From NCBI GenBank assembly GCA_902516425.1, contig CABXYE010000004.1:5001-63317 (forward strand): a DNA stretch of 58,317 bases, written 5' to 3'. The notes beneath the pieces were generated by a model. That model had not been told where the DNA came from and did not search any database. It saw only the letters and a list, made by a program, of their open reading frames with translations. The stretch is from an uncultured Pelagibacteraceae bacterium (GTDB taxonomy: Bacteria > Pseudomonadota > Alphaproteobacteria > Pelagibacterales > Pelagibacteraceae). The position numbers were made by a program, and so were the translations under genes. Below, piece after piece: positions 1 to 9,600 of this stretch (within the stretch, counting starts at the first letter, position 1; each line of letters starts with the position of its first letter).

Positions 1-717
1 ATGCTTTCGTTCCTCAGTGTCAGTAATGATCCAGAAAGCTGCCTTCGCAATTGGTATTCTTTCTAATATCTACGAATTTCACCTCTACACTAGAAATTCT
101 GCTTTCCTCTATCATACTCTAGCTGAAAAGTTTTGATGGCAGTTCCAGAGTTAAGCTCTGGGATTTCACCACCAACTTTTTCAACCACCTACGAACTCTT
201 TAAGCCCAGTAATTCCGAACTACGCTAGGTCCCTTCGTATTACCGCGGCTGCTGGCACGAAGTTAGCCGGACCTTCTTATTCGGGTACAGTCATTTTCTT
301 CCCCGACGAAAGAGCTTTACAACCCAAAGGCCTTCTTCACTCACGCGGCATCGCTGCATCAGAGTTTCCTCCATTGTGCAAGATTCCCCACTGCTGCCTC
401 CCGTAGGAGTTTGGGCCGTGTCTCAGTCCCAATGTGGCTGATCATCCTCTCAAATCAGCTATTGATCAAAGTCTTGGTAAGCTATTACCTTACCAACTAA
501 CTAATCAAGTGCAGGCTCATCCATTGGTGCATAAAGCTTTCTCCGTAAAGACTTATCCAGTATTAGCACAAGTTTCCTCGTGTTATTCCAGGCCAAAGGG
601 TAGATACCTACATGTTACTCACCCGTCTGCCACTAAGTATTGCTACTTCGTTCGACTTGCATGTGTTAGGCGTGCCGCCAGCGTACGTTCTGAGCCATGA
701 TCAAACTCTCAAGTTTA
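1..717 (-). rRNA. rrs: 16S ribosomal RNA, 5' part (cut by window edge)
   Basis: The reverse complement starts near 717 with the universal 16S 5' region (GAGTTTGATCATGGCTCAG, then GCTGGCGGCACGCC) and runs off the window at base 1, around E. coli position 770. The universal 519 region (complement of ACCGCGGCTGCTGGCAC) lies at about 242-258. A stretch at 286-307 matches, from memory, the SAR11-441R probe target, which points to Pelagibacterales. The mature 5' end is estimated from alignment and may be off by a few bases. Confidence 0.97.
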
Positions 718-726
718 AAAACGGCG

Positions 727-818
727 CACACTAGCTTCTATATAAATTCTAAGAATAAAATTTATATAATGTTGAAGTGTGTACGACAAATTTTGGTAAC
801 CTTAACCGTCCACACTTC
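727..818 (-). promoter_or_regulatory. 16S leader with competing inverted repeats
   Basis: Just upstream of the 16S 5' end, CACACT (727-732) can pair with AGTGTG (776-781), continued inward by TATATAAAT (739-747) with ATTTATATA (760-768). The same GAAGTGTG (774-781) can instead pair with CACACTTC (811-818), so two leader hairpins are mutually exclusive. A 16-bp perfect palindrome centred on GAATTC follows at 851-866. These are probably rRNA leader and processing structures; the function is inferred. Confidence 0.4.
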
Positions 819-919
819 TCTTCTTAAAATATGTACTTTTTAAATAGCTAATTGGGAATTCCCAATAACTTTCACTAATTATTAGATATAACCTACAAAC
901 TAGTTGAGAAAGTTTGTTG

Positions 920-947
920 CTTATAGGCTAAAATTATAGGAAATCAA
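920..947 (-). promoter_or_regulatory. Candidate rRNA promoter
   Basis: On the minus strand, TTGATT (complement of 942-947) lies 16 bp before TATAAG (complement of 920-925), about 200 bp upstream of mature 16S. The background is very AT-rich and the -10 is imperfect, so this is only a candidate. The gene-free stretch 718-1047 otherwise holds the leader repeats and the palindrome at 961-1010. Confidence 0.3.
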
Positions 948-960
948 GCATATAACATTA

Positions 961-1010
961 AAAAAAACTCAAAAAACCCTTATTTTTGGGGTTTTTTTTG
1001 ATTTTTTTTT
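961..1010. terminator. Bidirectional terminator-like palindrome
   Basis: AAAAAACCC (971-979) pairs with GGGTTTTTT (989-997), and flanking A-rich and T-rich tracts with an imperfect match extend the symmetry to about 961-1010. Either strand would give a hairpin followed by U residues. It lies between divergent genes (16S to the left, M23 peptidase to the right), so it ends neither gene. It may insulate the rRNA promoter from read-through. Confidence 0.55.
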
Positions 1011-1047
1011 AGTGTTAAGCTAGTAATTGAAAATTTAAAATTTTTTA

Positions 1048-2340
1048 ATGTTCAGTAAATTTAAACTCAAAATAAAGATTAAAAATGAGGTAACAGCACT
1101 AGGTGTATTGTTGATTATTACTATAGTTTTTACCACTTACTATAATTTTACAAAAAAAAAAACCCACGACAATTATAAAGATATAATCAATAATATTTAT
1201 TTTAAAAAAACAGTTAATCATTTTTTAAACAAATTAGAGCCAAGATTTAAAAAAATAACTCACGAAATTAAAATTGGTGAAACTTTTAACAATATATTAG
1301 AAAAGTACTATATTGATAATAAAGAAATTTTAGTAATTAATGAAAAACTTTCAAAAAAAATAAATATAAACAAGTTAAAAACAAATCAAAAAATTTATTT
1401 GACAATCGATCAGGCTAATAAAACGGTAAAAAAACTTATTTTTCAAATTTCAAATAAAGAGAGAATTATTTTAACTCAAGATCTAGAGAAAAATACATAC
1501 AATCAAGAAATAGTTCTCACTAAACTTGAAAAAAATATTATTTATAACGAAAATATTATTCTTCAAAGCTTGTATAAATCAGCAATTGATAAAGAAATTC
1601 CAGCTGGTGTAATTGTTGAATTTGCGAGAATTTATGGATTTCAGGTTGATTTTCAAAGAGATATTAAAAAAAGAGATAGATTCCAAATAATGTATGAAGT
1701 CTTTATTGATGAAAAAAATAAAATAATTGAAACTGGAAATATATTATTTGCTAATTTAATTTTAACAGGTAAAGAAAATTCGCTTTATTACTTCGACAAA
1801 GAGGGAAGTAATGGTCATTATGATAAAAACGGAAAAAGTGTTAGAAAAGCTCTTATGAAAACACCAATTAATGGTGCAAGATTATCATCACCTTTTGGTA
1901 TGAGGAAACATCCGATAGATGGTTTTAATAAAATGCATAAAGGAACTGACTTTGCTGCACCAATGGGAACACCTATAATGGCATCAGGATCAGGTGTTAT
2001 TAAAAAAGCTGGTTGGTGTGGAGGTGGTGGAAATTGTGTTGTCATAAAACATAATTCAACTTATCAAACTGTATATGCTCACATGTCTAAATTTGCAAAA
2101 GGAATTAGAGGTGGCGTAAGAGTAAAACAAAGTCAAATCATTGGATATGTTGGATCAACTGGGAAATCTACAGGTCCACATTTACACTACGAAGTCATTG
2201 TTAATGGAAAGAAAATAAATTCACAAACTCTTAAATTGCCATCTGGAAAAATTTTAAAAGGAAACGATCGAAAATTATTTGAAACAAAAAAAATAAGGTT
2301 GGATGTTTTGAAATCTGAAAAAATAATAGGCCTAAATTAA
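1048..2340 (+). CDS. M23 family murein endopeptidase (MepM/NlpD-like)
   Basis: A 430-residue envelope protein with an N-terminal membrane anchor at about residues 16-33, a LysM/OapA-like region at about 70-120 and a C-terminal lysostaphin-type M23 domain (about 275-390). The zinc ligands are visible: HKGTD (H297, D301) and HLH (H378, H380), plus the YAH motif (H345). Such enzymes cut peptide cross-links in peptidoglycan during growth or division. The ATG at 1048 gives a complete anchor. The gene is read away from the rRNA operon, and its stop directly abuts that of the convergent DUF4167 gene. The exact orthologue (MepM or a regulator lacking activity) is not certain, but the metal ligands suggest an active enzyme. 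Confidence 0.9.
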   Translation: MFSKFKLKIKIKNEVTALGVLLIITIVFTTYYNFTKKKTHDNYKDIINNIYFKKTVNHFLNKLEPRFKKITHEIKIGETFNNILEKYYIDNKEILVINEKLSKKININKLKTNQKIYLTIDQANKTVKKLIFQISNKERIILTQDLEKNTYNQEIVLTKLEKNIIYNENIILQSLYKSAIDKEIPAGVIVEFARIYGFQVDFQRDIKKRDRFQIMYEVFIDEKNKIIETGNILFANLILTGKENSLYYFDKEGSNGHYDKNGKSVRKALMKTPINGARLSSPFGMRKHPIDGFNKMHKGTDFAAPMGTPIMASGSGVIKKAGWCGGGGNCVVIKHNSTYQTVYAHMSKFAKGIRGGVRVKQSQIIGYVGSTGKSTGPHLHYEVIVNGKKINSQTLKLPSGKILKGNDRKLFETKKIRLDVLKSEKIIGLN

Positions 2341-2727
2341 TTAATTTTTTTCTGGTTGAGTTTCTATCTTTTCACTCTTTTCTTCTATTAAAATTTGTTC
2401 ATCACTATCAGAAGACTTTTCAATAATTTTATTTCTCTTTTTTAAATCTTGATCATTTAAAATCCTCATAAAATGATCTGCATGTTGAAAATAGTTTTCA
2501 GAGAGTATCTTATCTCCATTTGATAAGGCTTCTCTAGCAAGATTATTGTATTTTTCTATAAGCTTTGATGCGTTATGATTATTTCTACCAGGGATTTTTC
2601 TTTTAAAATTTTCATTATTATTAAAACTTGTTCCAAATTTCGAACGATCAGCGTTTGGTTTAAAACCCCTATCATTTCTTCGAAAATTGTTTCTTCTAAA
2701 ATTATTATTGTTTCTAAATGTTACCAT
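2341..2727 (-). CDS. DUF4167 domain protein
   Basis: A small basic protein of 128 residues from the preferred start. The N-terminus is Asn/Arg/Phe-rich and low-complexity. It is followed by a helical core (about residues 50-95, with LIEKYNNLAREALSNGD and ENYFQHADHF) that matches the alphaproteobacterial DUF4167 family. The Arg/Asn-rich tail suggests nucleic-acid binding, which is inference. An upstream ATG at 2751 would add 8 residues and overlap prmC by 17 bp; the ATG at 2727 follows the prmC stop more naturally. It is last in the lysC-ispG-prfA-prmC operon, the usual place in this class. The acidic C-terminal tail (about 100-128) is Glu-rich. Cellular role unknown. Confidence 0.75.
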   Translation of the reverse strand: MVTFRNNNNFRRNNFRRNDRGFKPNADRSKFGTSFNNNENFKRKIPGRNNHNASKLIEKYNNLAREALSNGDKILSENYFQHADHFMRILNDQDLKKRNKIIEKSSDSDEQILIEEKSEKIETQPEKN

Positions 2728-2734
2728 ATGAAAA

Positions 2735-3577
2735 TTATATTTTTGTACCAACTACGCAACGATCATTTTTAGCTAAGTCTTTTACAATTTTGTTAATGTA
2801 AAAACCATTTTGTTTTAATATTTTTTTTACCTCATTTTTTTGATCATAAGCAATTTCTAAAATAAGTTTGCCACGACATTTTATCAGTTCAGATGATTTT
2901 TTTACTGTTTTTCTGATTTCTGATAATCCGTCTATTCCACCGTTAAGAGCTACATGTGGCTCAAAATCCTTTATTTCCCGATTTAAATTATTTAAATTAA
3001 AAAATTTAATATAAGGTGGATTAGATATAATCAAATCATATTTGCCTAAAATTAAATTGTCAACATCTGATTTTATTAATTTTAATCTATTATTTACTTT
3101 AAGCTTTTTTGCGTTAATTTTAGTGATTTGAAGACATTCCTTTCGAATATCAACTCCAGTTCCAAAAAAAGATTTTTTTTCTTTTAAAACTGATAAAATA
3201 ATACATCCACTTCCAGTCCCAACTTCTAAAAAATTGATCCTTTTTTTGTTTTTATAAATCTCTAAAACTTGCTCAATAATTAATTCAGTATCTGGTCTTG
3301 GAATTAATACATTCGAATTTAAATCGAAATCATATTTCCAAAAAGATTTGGATCCAATCAAATACGCAACTGGTTTACCTTTCAAACGATTTGAAATTAG
3401 TTTTCTAAAATTTAAATATTGCTTATTATTTAATTCATTTTTGGAGTTAACAATTAAATATTTTCTATCTTTTTTTAACACTTTTGACATTAAAATTTCA
3501 CTATCTAACTGAGCAGAATATATCCTATTATCTTTTAATTCAGAAACTGCGTAATTAATTGCCTTACAAATATCCAT
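2735..3577 (-). CDS. prmC: Release factor glutamine methyltransferase PrmC (HemK)
   Basis: A 280-residue SAM-dependent enzyme that methylates the Gln of the GGQ motif in release factors. It has an N-terminal helical domain, the SAM-binding EVGTGSG motif (118-124) and the catalytic NPPY motif (186-189). It lies immediately downstream of prfA, its substrate's gene, with no spacer, the standard prfA-prmC pair. Length is normal for the family. Confidence 0.95.
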   Translation of the reverse strand: MDICKAINYAVSELKDNRIYSAQLDSEILMSKVLKKDRKYLIVNSKNELNNKQYLNFRKLISNRLKGKPVAYLIGSKSFWKYDFDLNSNVLIPRPDTELIIEQVLEIYKNKKRINFLEVGTGSGCIILSVLKEKKSFFGTGVDIRKECLQITKINAKKLKVNNRLKLIKSDVDNLILGKYDLIISNPPYIKFFNLNNLNREIKDFEPHVALNGGIDGLSEIRKTVKKSSELIKCRGKLILEIAYDQKNEVKKILKQNGFYINKIVKDLAKNDRCVVGTKI

Positions 3578-4651
3578 TTAATTTAAAGTATTTAAACTTT
3601 CCTCTTGAGCTTGCAAGGTTAGAGCTTCGGTCATTTCATCAAAAATTTCTCCCTCTAAAAATTCCTCTAATTTATGTAATGTTAAATTTATTCTATGATC
3701 AGTGACTCTTCCTTGTGGAAAATTATATGTTCTAATTCTTTCTGATCTATCGCCTGAACCAATTTTACTTTTTCTATCTTTGGATCTTTCTTTATCTAAT
3801 CTTGATCTTTCGAGCTCGTATAGTCTAGATCTGAGTATTTTCATTCCCTTAGATTTATTTTTATGCTGAGACTTCTCATCTTGTTGGGAGACTGATAACC
3901 CGGTCGGTATATGTGTTATCCTTACTGCGCTATCTGTTGTATTCACTGATTGTCCTCCTGGTCCCCCTGCTCTAAAAACATCTATTCTCAAATCAGACTC
4001 GTTTATCTTAAGATCTACTTCCTCAGCCTCTGGCAACACTGCAACTGTTGCTGCCGACGTGTGAACCCTGCCTTGTGTTTCAGTATCTGGTACTCTTTGC
4101 ACTCTATGAACTCCACTTTCATATTTTAATGATGAATAAATATTATCTCCTTTAATTGATGCAATTACCTCTTTTAAGCCACCTGCCTCACTTCTAGAGA
4201 TTGATATTAATTCAACTATCCATTTTTTTTTATGACTAACTTTTTCATACATCTTAAAAAGGTCCGAAGCAAATAAACTTGCTTCTAATCCGCCTGTCCC
4301 AGCTCTAATTTCAATGATTGCATCTTTTTTATCAGCCTCATCTTTTGGCAATAAAAATAGCTTGAGCTTTTTTTCATCATTTTGATTTTCTAATTTAAGA
4401 TTGCTTAATTCTAGCTCAGCCATTTTAATCAGTTCAAAATCAGAGTTTTTATCATCTAAAATTTTCTGTAACTCAGATCTATTTTTTTCATAAGAAATAT
4501 ATTTTTTTGCATTATGAATAATCTCATTCAAATCAGCATATTCTTTTGACTTTTCTGCAAAAATTTTTTTGTCAATTTTACCTAATGATAAATCCTTCTC
4601 TAGTAATGAGTGTTTACTAATCAAATCTTCAATTGTCTTAAATGGTATCAT
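3578..4651 (-). CDS. prfA: Peptide chain release factor 1
   Basis: A 357-residue class I release factor recognising UAA and UAG. The GGQ motif that triggers peptidyl-tRNA hydrolysis is at 232-234 within [11 protein letters not shown]. The stop-codon selectivity tripeptide is PDT (188-190), fitting the PxT rule of RF1 (RF2 has SPF). Its start overlaps the end of ispG by 14 bp, and prmC follows directly. Together these imply coupled translation in one operon. Confidence 0.97.
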   Translation of the reverse strand: MIPFKTIEDLISKHSLLEKDLSLGKIDKKIFAEKSKEYADLNEIIHNAKKYISYEKNRSELQKILDDKNSDFELIKMAELELSNLKLENQNDEKKLKLFLLPKDEADKKDAIIEIRAGTGGLEASLFASDLFKMYEKVSHKKKWIVELISISRSEAGGLKEVIASIKGDNIYSSLKYESGVHRVQRVPDTETQGRVHTSAATVAVLPEAEEVDLKINESDLRIDVFRAGGPGGQSVNTTDSAVRITHIPTGLSVSQQDEKSQHKNKSKGMKILRSRLYELERSRLDKERSKDRKSKIGSGDRSERIRTYNFPQGRVTDHRINLTLHKLEEFLEGEIFDEMTEALTLQAQEESLNTLN

Positions 4652-5750
4652 TCTGACTATCTTCTATTTCTGAGACTTTTCTTTCAACCTCAGTTATTAT
4701 CTTTTCAATCATTTCACTGGTTAAAACTTTTTCAGATTGTATGCCTGATAAATACAGCATATTATTTCCTTTTTGACCCCCAGTTATTCCTACATCTGTC
4801 ATTGCCGCTTCACCAGGTCCATTTACCACGCAACCTATTACAGATAGAGTGATTGGTGTTTTTATATGTGAAAGTTTTTTTTCCAGGACTTTTACGGTTT
4901 CAATTACCTGAAATCCTTGTCTAGCACACGAAGGGCAAGAAATTATTTTAACTCCTCTTTCCCTCAAACCTAAGGATTTTAATATCTCATTTCCAATTTT
5001 TACTTCTTCAACTGGATTATCTGATAAAGATACCCTTATCGTGTCACCTATTCCATCTAATAGTAAAACGCCTAATCCAATTGACGATTTAATACTTCCA
5101 GGTAAATAACTCCCTGCCTCAGTAATGCCTAAATGTAAAGGGTAGTCTGTAACTTTGGATAATTGACGATAAGCTTCAATTGATAAAAAAACATCTGATG
5201 ATTTTACGCTTACCTTTAAATTATCAAAGTCCTCATCCTCTAAAATTTTAATATTTCTTAAAGCACTTTCGACTAAAGCCTCAGGACAAGGTTCTTTGTA
5301 TTTTTCTAAAATATCTTTTTCTAGTGATCCTGCGTTAACTCCAACTCTGATAGAACAACTATTATCACGCGCAGCTTTAATTATTTCTTTTATTTTATAT
5401 ATACTTCCTATATTACCAGGATTTATTCTTAAACAACTTGCGCCATTTTCTGCTGCTTCAATTGCTCTTTTATAATGAAAATGTATGTCAGCAACTATGG
5501 GAACATCAACATGCTTAGTTATTTCTTTTAAAGCTTTTGATGATGCCTCATCAGGGCAAGAGACTCTTACTATATCTGCCCCTTCGCTATAAATTTCATT
5601 TATTTGTTTAATAGTCCCTTTTATATCTGTGGTAAGAGTATTAGTCATCGATTGCACTGAAATTGGATTATTTCCACCAACTTTAACTTTTCCTACTTTT
5701 ACTTCTTTTGTTTTTCTTCTTTTTATATCTCTAAAAGGTCTAATACTCAT
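4638..5750 (-). CDS. ispG: 4-hydroxy-3-methylbut-2-enyl diphosphate synthase IspG
   Basis: A 370-residue iron-sulfur enzyme of the MEP isoprenoid pathway that converts MEcPP to HMBPP. The N-terminal TIM barrel starts with the QSMTNT motif (33-38). The C-terminal domain carries the [4Fe-4S] cysteines C272 and C275 (CPSC) and C307, and the catalytic Glu in NGPGE (E314). The start ATG overlaps the lysC stop as ATGA, so the two are translationally coupled. No insertion domain of the plant type is present. Confidence 0.97.
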   Translation of the reverse strand: MSIRPFRDIKRRKTKEVKVGKVKVGGNNPISVQSMTNTLTTDIKGTIKQINEIYSEGADIVRVSCPDEASSKALKEITKHVDVPIVADIHFHYKRAIEAAENGASCLRINPGNIGSIYKIKEIIKAARDNSCSIRVGVNAGSLEKDILEKYKEPCPEALVESALRNIKILEDEDFDNLKVSVKSSDVFLSIEAYRQLSKVTDYPLHLGITEAGSYLPGSIKSSIGLGVLLLDGIGDTIRVSLSDNPVEEVKIGNEILKSLGLRERGVKIISCPSCARQGFQVIETVKVLEKKLSHIKTPITLSVIGCVVNGPGEAAMTDVGITGGQKGNNMLYLSGIQSEKVLTSEMIEKIITEVERKVSEIEDSQNDTI

Positions 5751-6967
5751 TTTTTTTGACTCAATTTAAATTCTTTATGCAATGCAATTAATGCTTTTTG
5801 TGTATCTTTTTTATCAATCAAAACAGAGATTTTTATTTCAGATGTTGAAATTACTTTTATATTAATTTTTTTATTACCAAGTGTTTGAAACATTCTAAAA
5901 GTTACTCCAGGTGTTGTTATCATACCAACACCAATAATTGAAATTTTTGAAACACCTTTTTCAAACAATAATTTTCGGTAATTAATACTATTATTATGAT
6001 GGATAATTTTTTTTGTTTTATTAAGATCTTCTGTTTTAATTGTAAATGTTAAATCTGTTTCCTGTCCATTAGCAGAAATATTTTGAACAACCATATCCAC
6101 ATTAATCAAGTTTTTTGATAAAGGTTTAAATATAGCTGCAGCAACACCAGGCTTATCTTTAACACCTATAAGTGATACTTTAGAATCATTTTGAGTTGAT
6201 GAAATCCCTGTCACTATTTTATTATTAAATATATTTGATCTTTTGGTTATTAATGTTCCAGATTTTTTTTTAAAAGACGATTTTACTTCTATATCAATTC
6301 TATTTAATCTTGCATCTTGGATTGAAACTGGTTGCATAACCTTGGCACCAAGTGAAGCCATTTCAAGCATTTCTTCATAAGAGATAATTCTAATTTTTTT
6401 TGCCTTTTTTAATTTATTTGGATCAGTTGTGTATACTCCTTCTACATCAGTATAGATTATACATCTTTTGGCTTTAAAAAATTTAGCAACCATGATTGCA
6501 CTCGCATCAGACCCGCCTCTTCCAATGGTTGTAATTCTATTCTCGTTATTAATACCTTGGAAACCTGTGATAATTGGTATACCGCCCTGATCTAGAAATT
6601 TAATTATTTTATTTTTATTTATTTTATTAATCCTTGAGTTTTTATATGCTCCAGTAGTTAATATTGGAACTTGCCAAGACAACCAAGATCTAGATTTATA
6701 ACCTTTGTGGATTAATCTCCCTGCAATTAGAGAACAGGCTACCTGCTCTCCAGAGGAAACTAAAACATCATGTTCAGTGTCGCAAAAATTATTACTTATT
6801 TCCTTAGATTTCTTTATCAACTCATTTGTCACACCACTCATCGCTGATGAAACAACAATCACCTTATAATTTTTCTTTTTATAATCAGTAATTATTTCAG
6901 CAACTTTTTTAATCTTTTTGATCGTTCCAACTGAAGTGCCTCCAAATTTTAAAACTACAATTTTCAT
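5747..6967 (-). CDS. lysC: Aspartate kinase
   Basis: A 406-residue aspartokinase, the first step from aspartate to lysine/DAP, threonine and methionine. The N-terminal kinase signature is KFGGTS (7-12), and two ACT domains fill the C-terminal third (about 265-400), the usual feedback site for lysine or threonine. It is the first gene of the minus operon. The 69-bp divergent gap to ubiG is too short for a lysine riboswitch and shows none. It feeds the same pathway as dapD and dapE at 52.8-54.8 kb. Confidence 0.95.
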   Translation of the reverse strand: MKIVVLKFGGTSVGTIKKIKKVAEIITDYKKKNYKVIVVSSAMSGVTNELIKKSKEISNNFCDTEHDVLVSSGEQVACSLIAGRLIHKGYKSRSWLSWQVPILTTGAYKNSRINKINKNKIIKFLDQGGIPIITGFQGINNENRITTIGRGGSDASAIMVAKFFKAKRCIIYTDVEGVYTTDPNKLKKAKKIRIISYEEMLEMASLGAKVMQPVSIQDARLNRIDIEVKSSFKKKSGTLITKRSNIFNNKIVTGISSTQNDSKVSLIGVKDKPGVAAAIFKPLSKNLINVDMVVQNISANGQETDLTFTIKTEDLNKTKKIIHHNNSINYRKLLFEKGVSKISIIGVGMITTPGVTFRMFQTLGNKKINIKVISTSEIKISVLIDKKDTQKALIALHKEFKLSQKK

Positions 6968-7036
6968 GGTAAACTATTTATTTTAAGTTAAAAAAATATT
7001 GAATAAATACATGTTGAATATAAAGTCAACTTACTA

Positions 7037-7765
7037 ATGAAAAATAACACAATTAATAAAAAAGAAATAGAAAAATTTTCTAAAATTGCTGAAGAATGGT
7101 GGAATCCTGAAGGTAAATTCAAGCCATTACATAAATTCAACCCTGTAAGAATTTCGTATATAAAAGATAATATAATTAAAACATTCAAACTAGATAATAA
7201 TAAAATTCCCTTAAAAAATTTAAGAATTCTTGATGTTGGTTGTGGTGGAGGTTTACTTTCAGAGCCAATGTGTAAATTGGGTGCTAATGTTACCGGAATT
7301 GATGCGTCTCAAAAAAATATTAATGTTGCAAAATTACATTCCAAAAGAAATGATCTCAGAATAAATTATTTTTGCTCATCTCCTGAGAAATTCAAAGTAA
7401 AAGAGAAGTTCGATGTGATATTAAATATGGAAATTGTAGAACATGTTGAAGATGTAAATCTTTTTTTAAATTCTTGTAGTAAACTTTTAAAAAAAAATGG
7501 CATAATGTTTATAGCTACTTTAAATAAAACTTTAAAATCCTATATATTCGCCATAATAGGAGCTGAATACATTTTAAGATGGCTCCCTATAGGAACGCAT
7601 GAATGGGAAAAGTTTTTAAAACCTGAGGAATTGATTTCAATATTAAAAAATAATGATTTAAAATTAGATAGGGTTGATGGTATGAATTTTAATATCTTCA
7701 CAGACAAATGGAACGTTGGTAAAGATAAGTCAATTAATTACATTGCCAAATTTATAAAAAATTAA
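7037..7765 (+). CDS. ubiG: Ubiquinone biosynthesis O-methyltransferase UbiG
   Basis: A 242-residue class I SAM methyltransferase catalysing the two O-methylations of ubiquinone synthesis. Family hallmarks are the N-terminal EEWWNPEGKFKPLH region (about 19-32), the SAM loop DVGCGGG (66-72) and the post-motif region containing NMEIVEHV. Read divergently from lysC, and its end overlaps the convergent DUF1178 gene by 4 bp. Length is normal. Confidence 0.94.
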   Translation: MKNNTINKKEIEKFSKIAEEWWNPEGKFKPLHKFNPVRISYIKDNIIKTFKLDNNKIPLKNLRILDVGCGGGLLSEPMCKLGANVTGIDASQKNINVAKLHSKRNDLRINYFCSSPEKFKVKEKFDVILNMEIVEHVEDVNLFLNSCSKLLKKNGIMFIATLNKTLKSYIFAIIGAEYILRWLPIGTHEWEKFLKPEELISILKNNDLKLDRVDGMNFNIFTDKWNVGKDKSINYIAKFIKN

Positions 7766-8193
7766 TTATTTTCATTTTTAACCCAAGGAATCATTCGCGC
7801 ATCTATACCTTCCTCTTTAAGTTCTTTTAAATCTTTTTTTGATGCAGTTCCATATATACCTTTATCAATTTTTTTATTATCATAATGAATAGATCGAGCC
7901 TCGTACGCAAAATTTTCACCAACATAATTAAAGTTACTTTTAATAAATTTTTGATATTCGTATATAGTTTCTTTAATTTTTTGATATTTCTGTAGACTCA
8001 TTTTTTCGTTCTTTTTACTTGAAATTTTATTCACAAATTTAGGGGCCATTAAATTTTTTTCTACCTTTAATGATCCACAACTATGACAATTGATTAACTT
8101 TTTCTTTTTAAGTTTGTCGTATTCTTTTGAAGATGCAAACCAACTATCAAAAATTAAGTCACATTTATTACAAAGTAAATTATATTTAATCAT
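7762..8193 (-). CDS. DUF1178 family protein
   Basis: A 143-residue protein with a four-cysteine zinc ribbon: C8 and C11 in LLCNKC, C36 and C39 in CHSCG. The family signature VEKNLMAP follows. This matches DUF1178, common in alphaproteobacteria and of unknown function. The C-terminal part ends with the conserved-looking DARMIPW stretch. The gene is convergent with ubiG with a 4-bp overlap, and lies downstream of argJ on the same strand with a 40-bp gap. Confidence 0.8.
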   Translation of the reverse strand: MIKYNLLCNKCDLIFDSWFASSKEYDKLKKKKLINCHSCGSLKVEKNLMAPKFVNKISSKKNEKMSLQKYQKIKETIYEYQKFIKSNFNYVGENFAYEARSIHYDNKKIDKGIYGTASKKDLKELKEEGIDARMIPWVKNENN

Positions 8194-8233
8194 TAAATCT
8201 TATATAATACTAACAAACTAAATATCAACATAG

Positions 8234-9535
8234 CTAGCTTCTATAATCTGAATTAATTTTAATATATTCGCTTGTTAAATCCATACTATAAACAGTAAAG
8301 TTTTTCTTTCCATTCCCAATATCAACGCTAATATTTATGTCAGAATTTTTCATATAATTGGCAGCGTCATTTTCATTATATTGACTATTAATTTTTCCTT
8401 TATTTACAATCATAAGGTCACCAAATTTTATAGATAGTTTATTCAAGTTAATATCAACCTCAGATTTTCCTATTGCCATAATTATTCTTCCCCAGTTGGG
8501 ATCTTCTCCAGCAATAGCTGTTTTAACCAATGGAGAATTAGCGATGGTAAAACATATTTTTTTTGCATCGTACTCAGTTTTAGAATTTGACACATTAATT
8601 GTTATAAACTTTGTGGCTCCTTCCCCATCTGCTACAACTCTTTTAGCTAAATTTAACAATAAACTATTTAAAGACTCATCAAAAGGTTTTACCTTCTTGT
8701 CATTGATACTTTTAATTAATGAATTTTTTGCTTTACCAGTTGAAAAAATTGAAATCATGTCATTTGTGCTTGTGTCACCATCACAAGAGATTGCGTTGAA
8801 AGTATTTTCAATATTCTTTTTTAATAATTTTTTTAAAACCTCGTTAGAGATATTTGCATCAGTAAAAATGTAGGCTAAAGTTGTGGCCATATTTGGCTGT
8901 ATCATGCCTGATCCTTTTGCAATTCCATAAATCTTCACTGACGTATTTCCAATCTTACATTCTTCCATTGCCATTTTTGGTTTTGTATCAGTTGTCATTA
9001 TTCCTAAAGCTGCTTTCATCCAAATATATTTATTTTGTGTATATTTTATATTTTTTATAAGATCTGGTATTTTAAATTTTATTTTTTCTTCAGGAAATTT
9101 TTCTCCAATTGTTCCTGTACACCCAAAAATAATATTTTTTGATTTTATTATTTTTGGTTCATCTTCATCTTCTTTCTGCTTGTCGTTTAATAATTTTGAA
9201 ACTGTATCTGCTACGTGTTGCATACTTCTATAGCCTTGATCACCTGTAAATGAATTAGCGTTCCTTGTGTTAATTATAAGTGAGAAAATTTTTTGAGTTT
9301 TTTGATTGAGATTCCATTTGATATTTTCTGACAAAATTTTGGACTTTGTGTAAACTGATGCAAAATTGGCTCCATCACGAAAATAGAACATTACTAAATC
9401 ATCTCTTTTAGAATTGTATAAATTGGCACTTACTGAAGATATTGATAGGCCATCAATATGATCAAGATCCTGAAATTCCCCCATTTTTCGACTAAGAGAT
9501 TTTGAGGCTAAAAAGTTTGATATATTAATTCCCAC
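8234..9535 (-). CDS. argJ: Bifunctional glutamate N-acetyltransferase/ornithine acetyltransferase ArgJ
   Basis: A 433-residue enzyme that recycles the acetyl group between acetylornithine and glutamate in arginine synthesis. ArgJ cleaves itself before a Thr nucleophile; the site is visible as MATTL, with Ala217 before Thr218, preceded by the conserved GSGMIQP. The C-terminal part has AGEDPNWGRI, another family signature. With argB, argD and argF also in the window, most of the cyclic acetyl-ornithine route is represented. Read divergently from secA. Confidence 0.95.
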   Translation of the reverse strand: MGINISNFLASKSLSRKMGEFQDLDHIDGLSISSVSANLYNSKRDDLVMFYFRDGANFASVYTKSKILSENIKWNLNQKTQKIFSLIINTRNANSFTGDQGYRSMQHVADTVSKLLNDKQKEDEDEPKIIKSKNIIFGCTGTIGEKFPEEKIKFKIPDLIKNIKYTQNKYIWMKAALGIMTTDTKPKMAMEECKIGNTSVKIYGIAKGSGMIQPNMATTLAYIFTDANISNEVLKKLLKKNIENTFNAISCDGDTSTNDMISIFSTGKAKNSLIKSINDKKVKPFDESLNSLLLNLAKRVVADGEGATKFITINVSNSKTEYDAKKICFTIANSPLVKTAIAGEDPNWGRIIMAIGKSEVDINLNKLSIKFGDLMIVNKGKINSQYNENDAANYMKNSDINISVDIGNGKKNFTVYSMDLTSEYIKINSDYRS

Positions 9536-9600
9536 GATATTTAAAATTTTAATTAAATGACTATATTAAAAGTTGTAATTAAAATGTATATCAAAAACAA

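Noticed and set aside
434-700. 88-codon open frame on the plus strand
   Set aside because: It lies wholly inside the antisense of the 16S rRNA gene; rRNA conservation explains the sequence.
1818-2045. 75-codon frame antisense to the M23 peptidase
   Set aside because: Shadow of the highly conserved catalytic domain on the other strand; no start context or family resemblance.
6968-7036. Possible lysine riboswitch before lysC
   Set aside because: Only 69 bp separate lysC from ubiG, too short for the aptamer, and no conserved core is visible.
8496-8873. 125-codon plus-strand frame inside argJ
   Set aside because: Antisense shadow of a well-supported gene; codon and residue pattern reflects the AT-rich complement.
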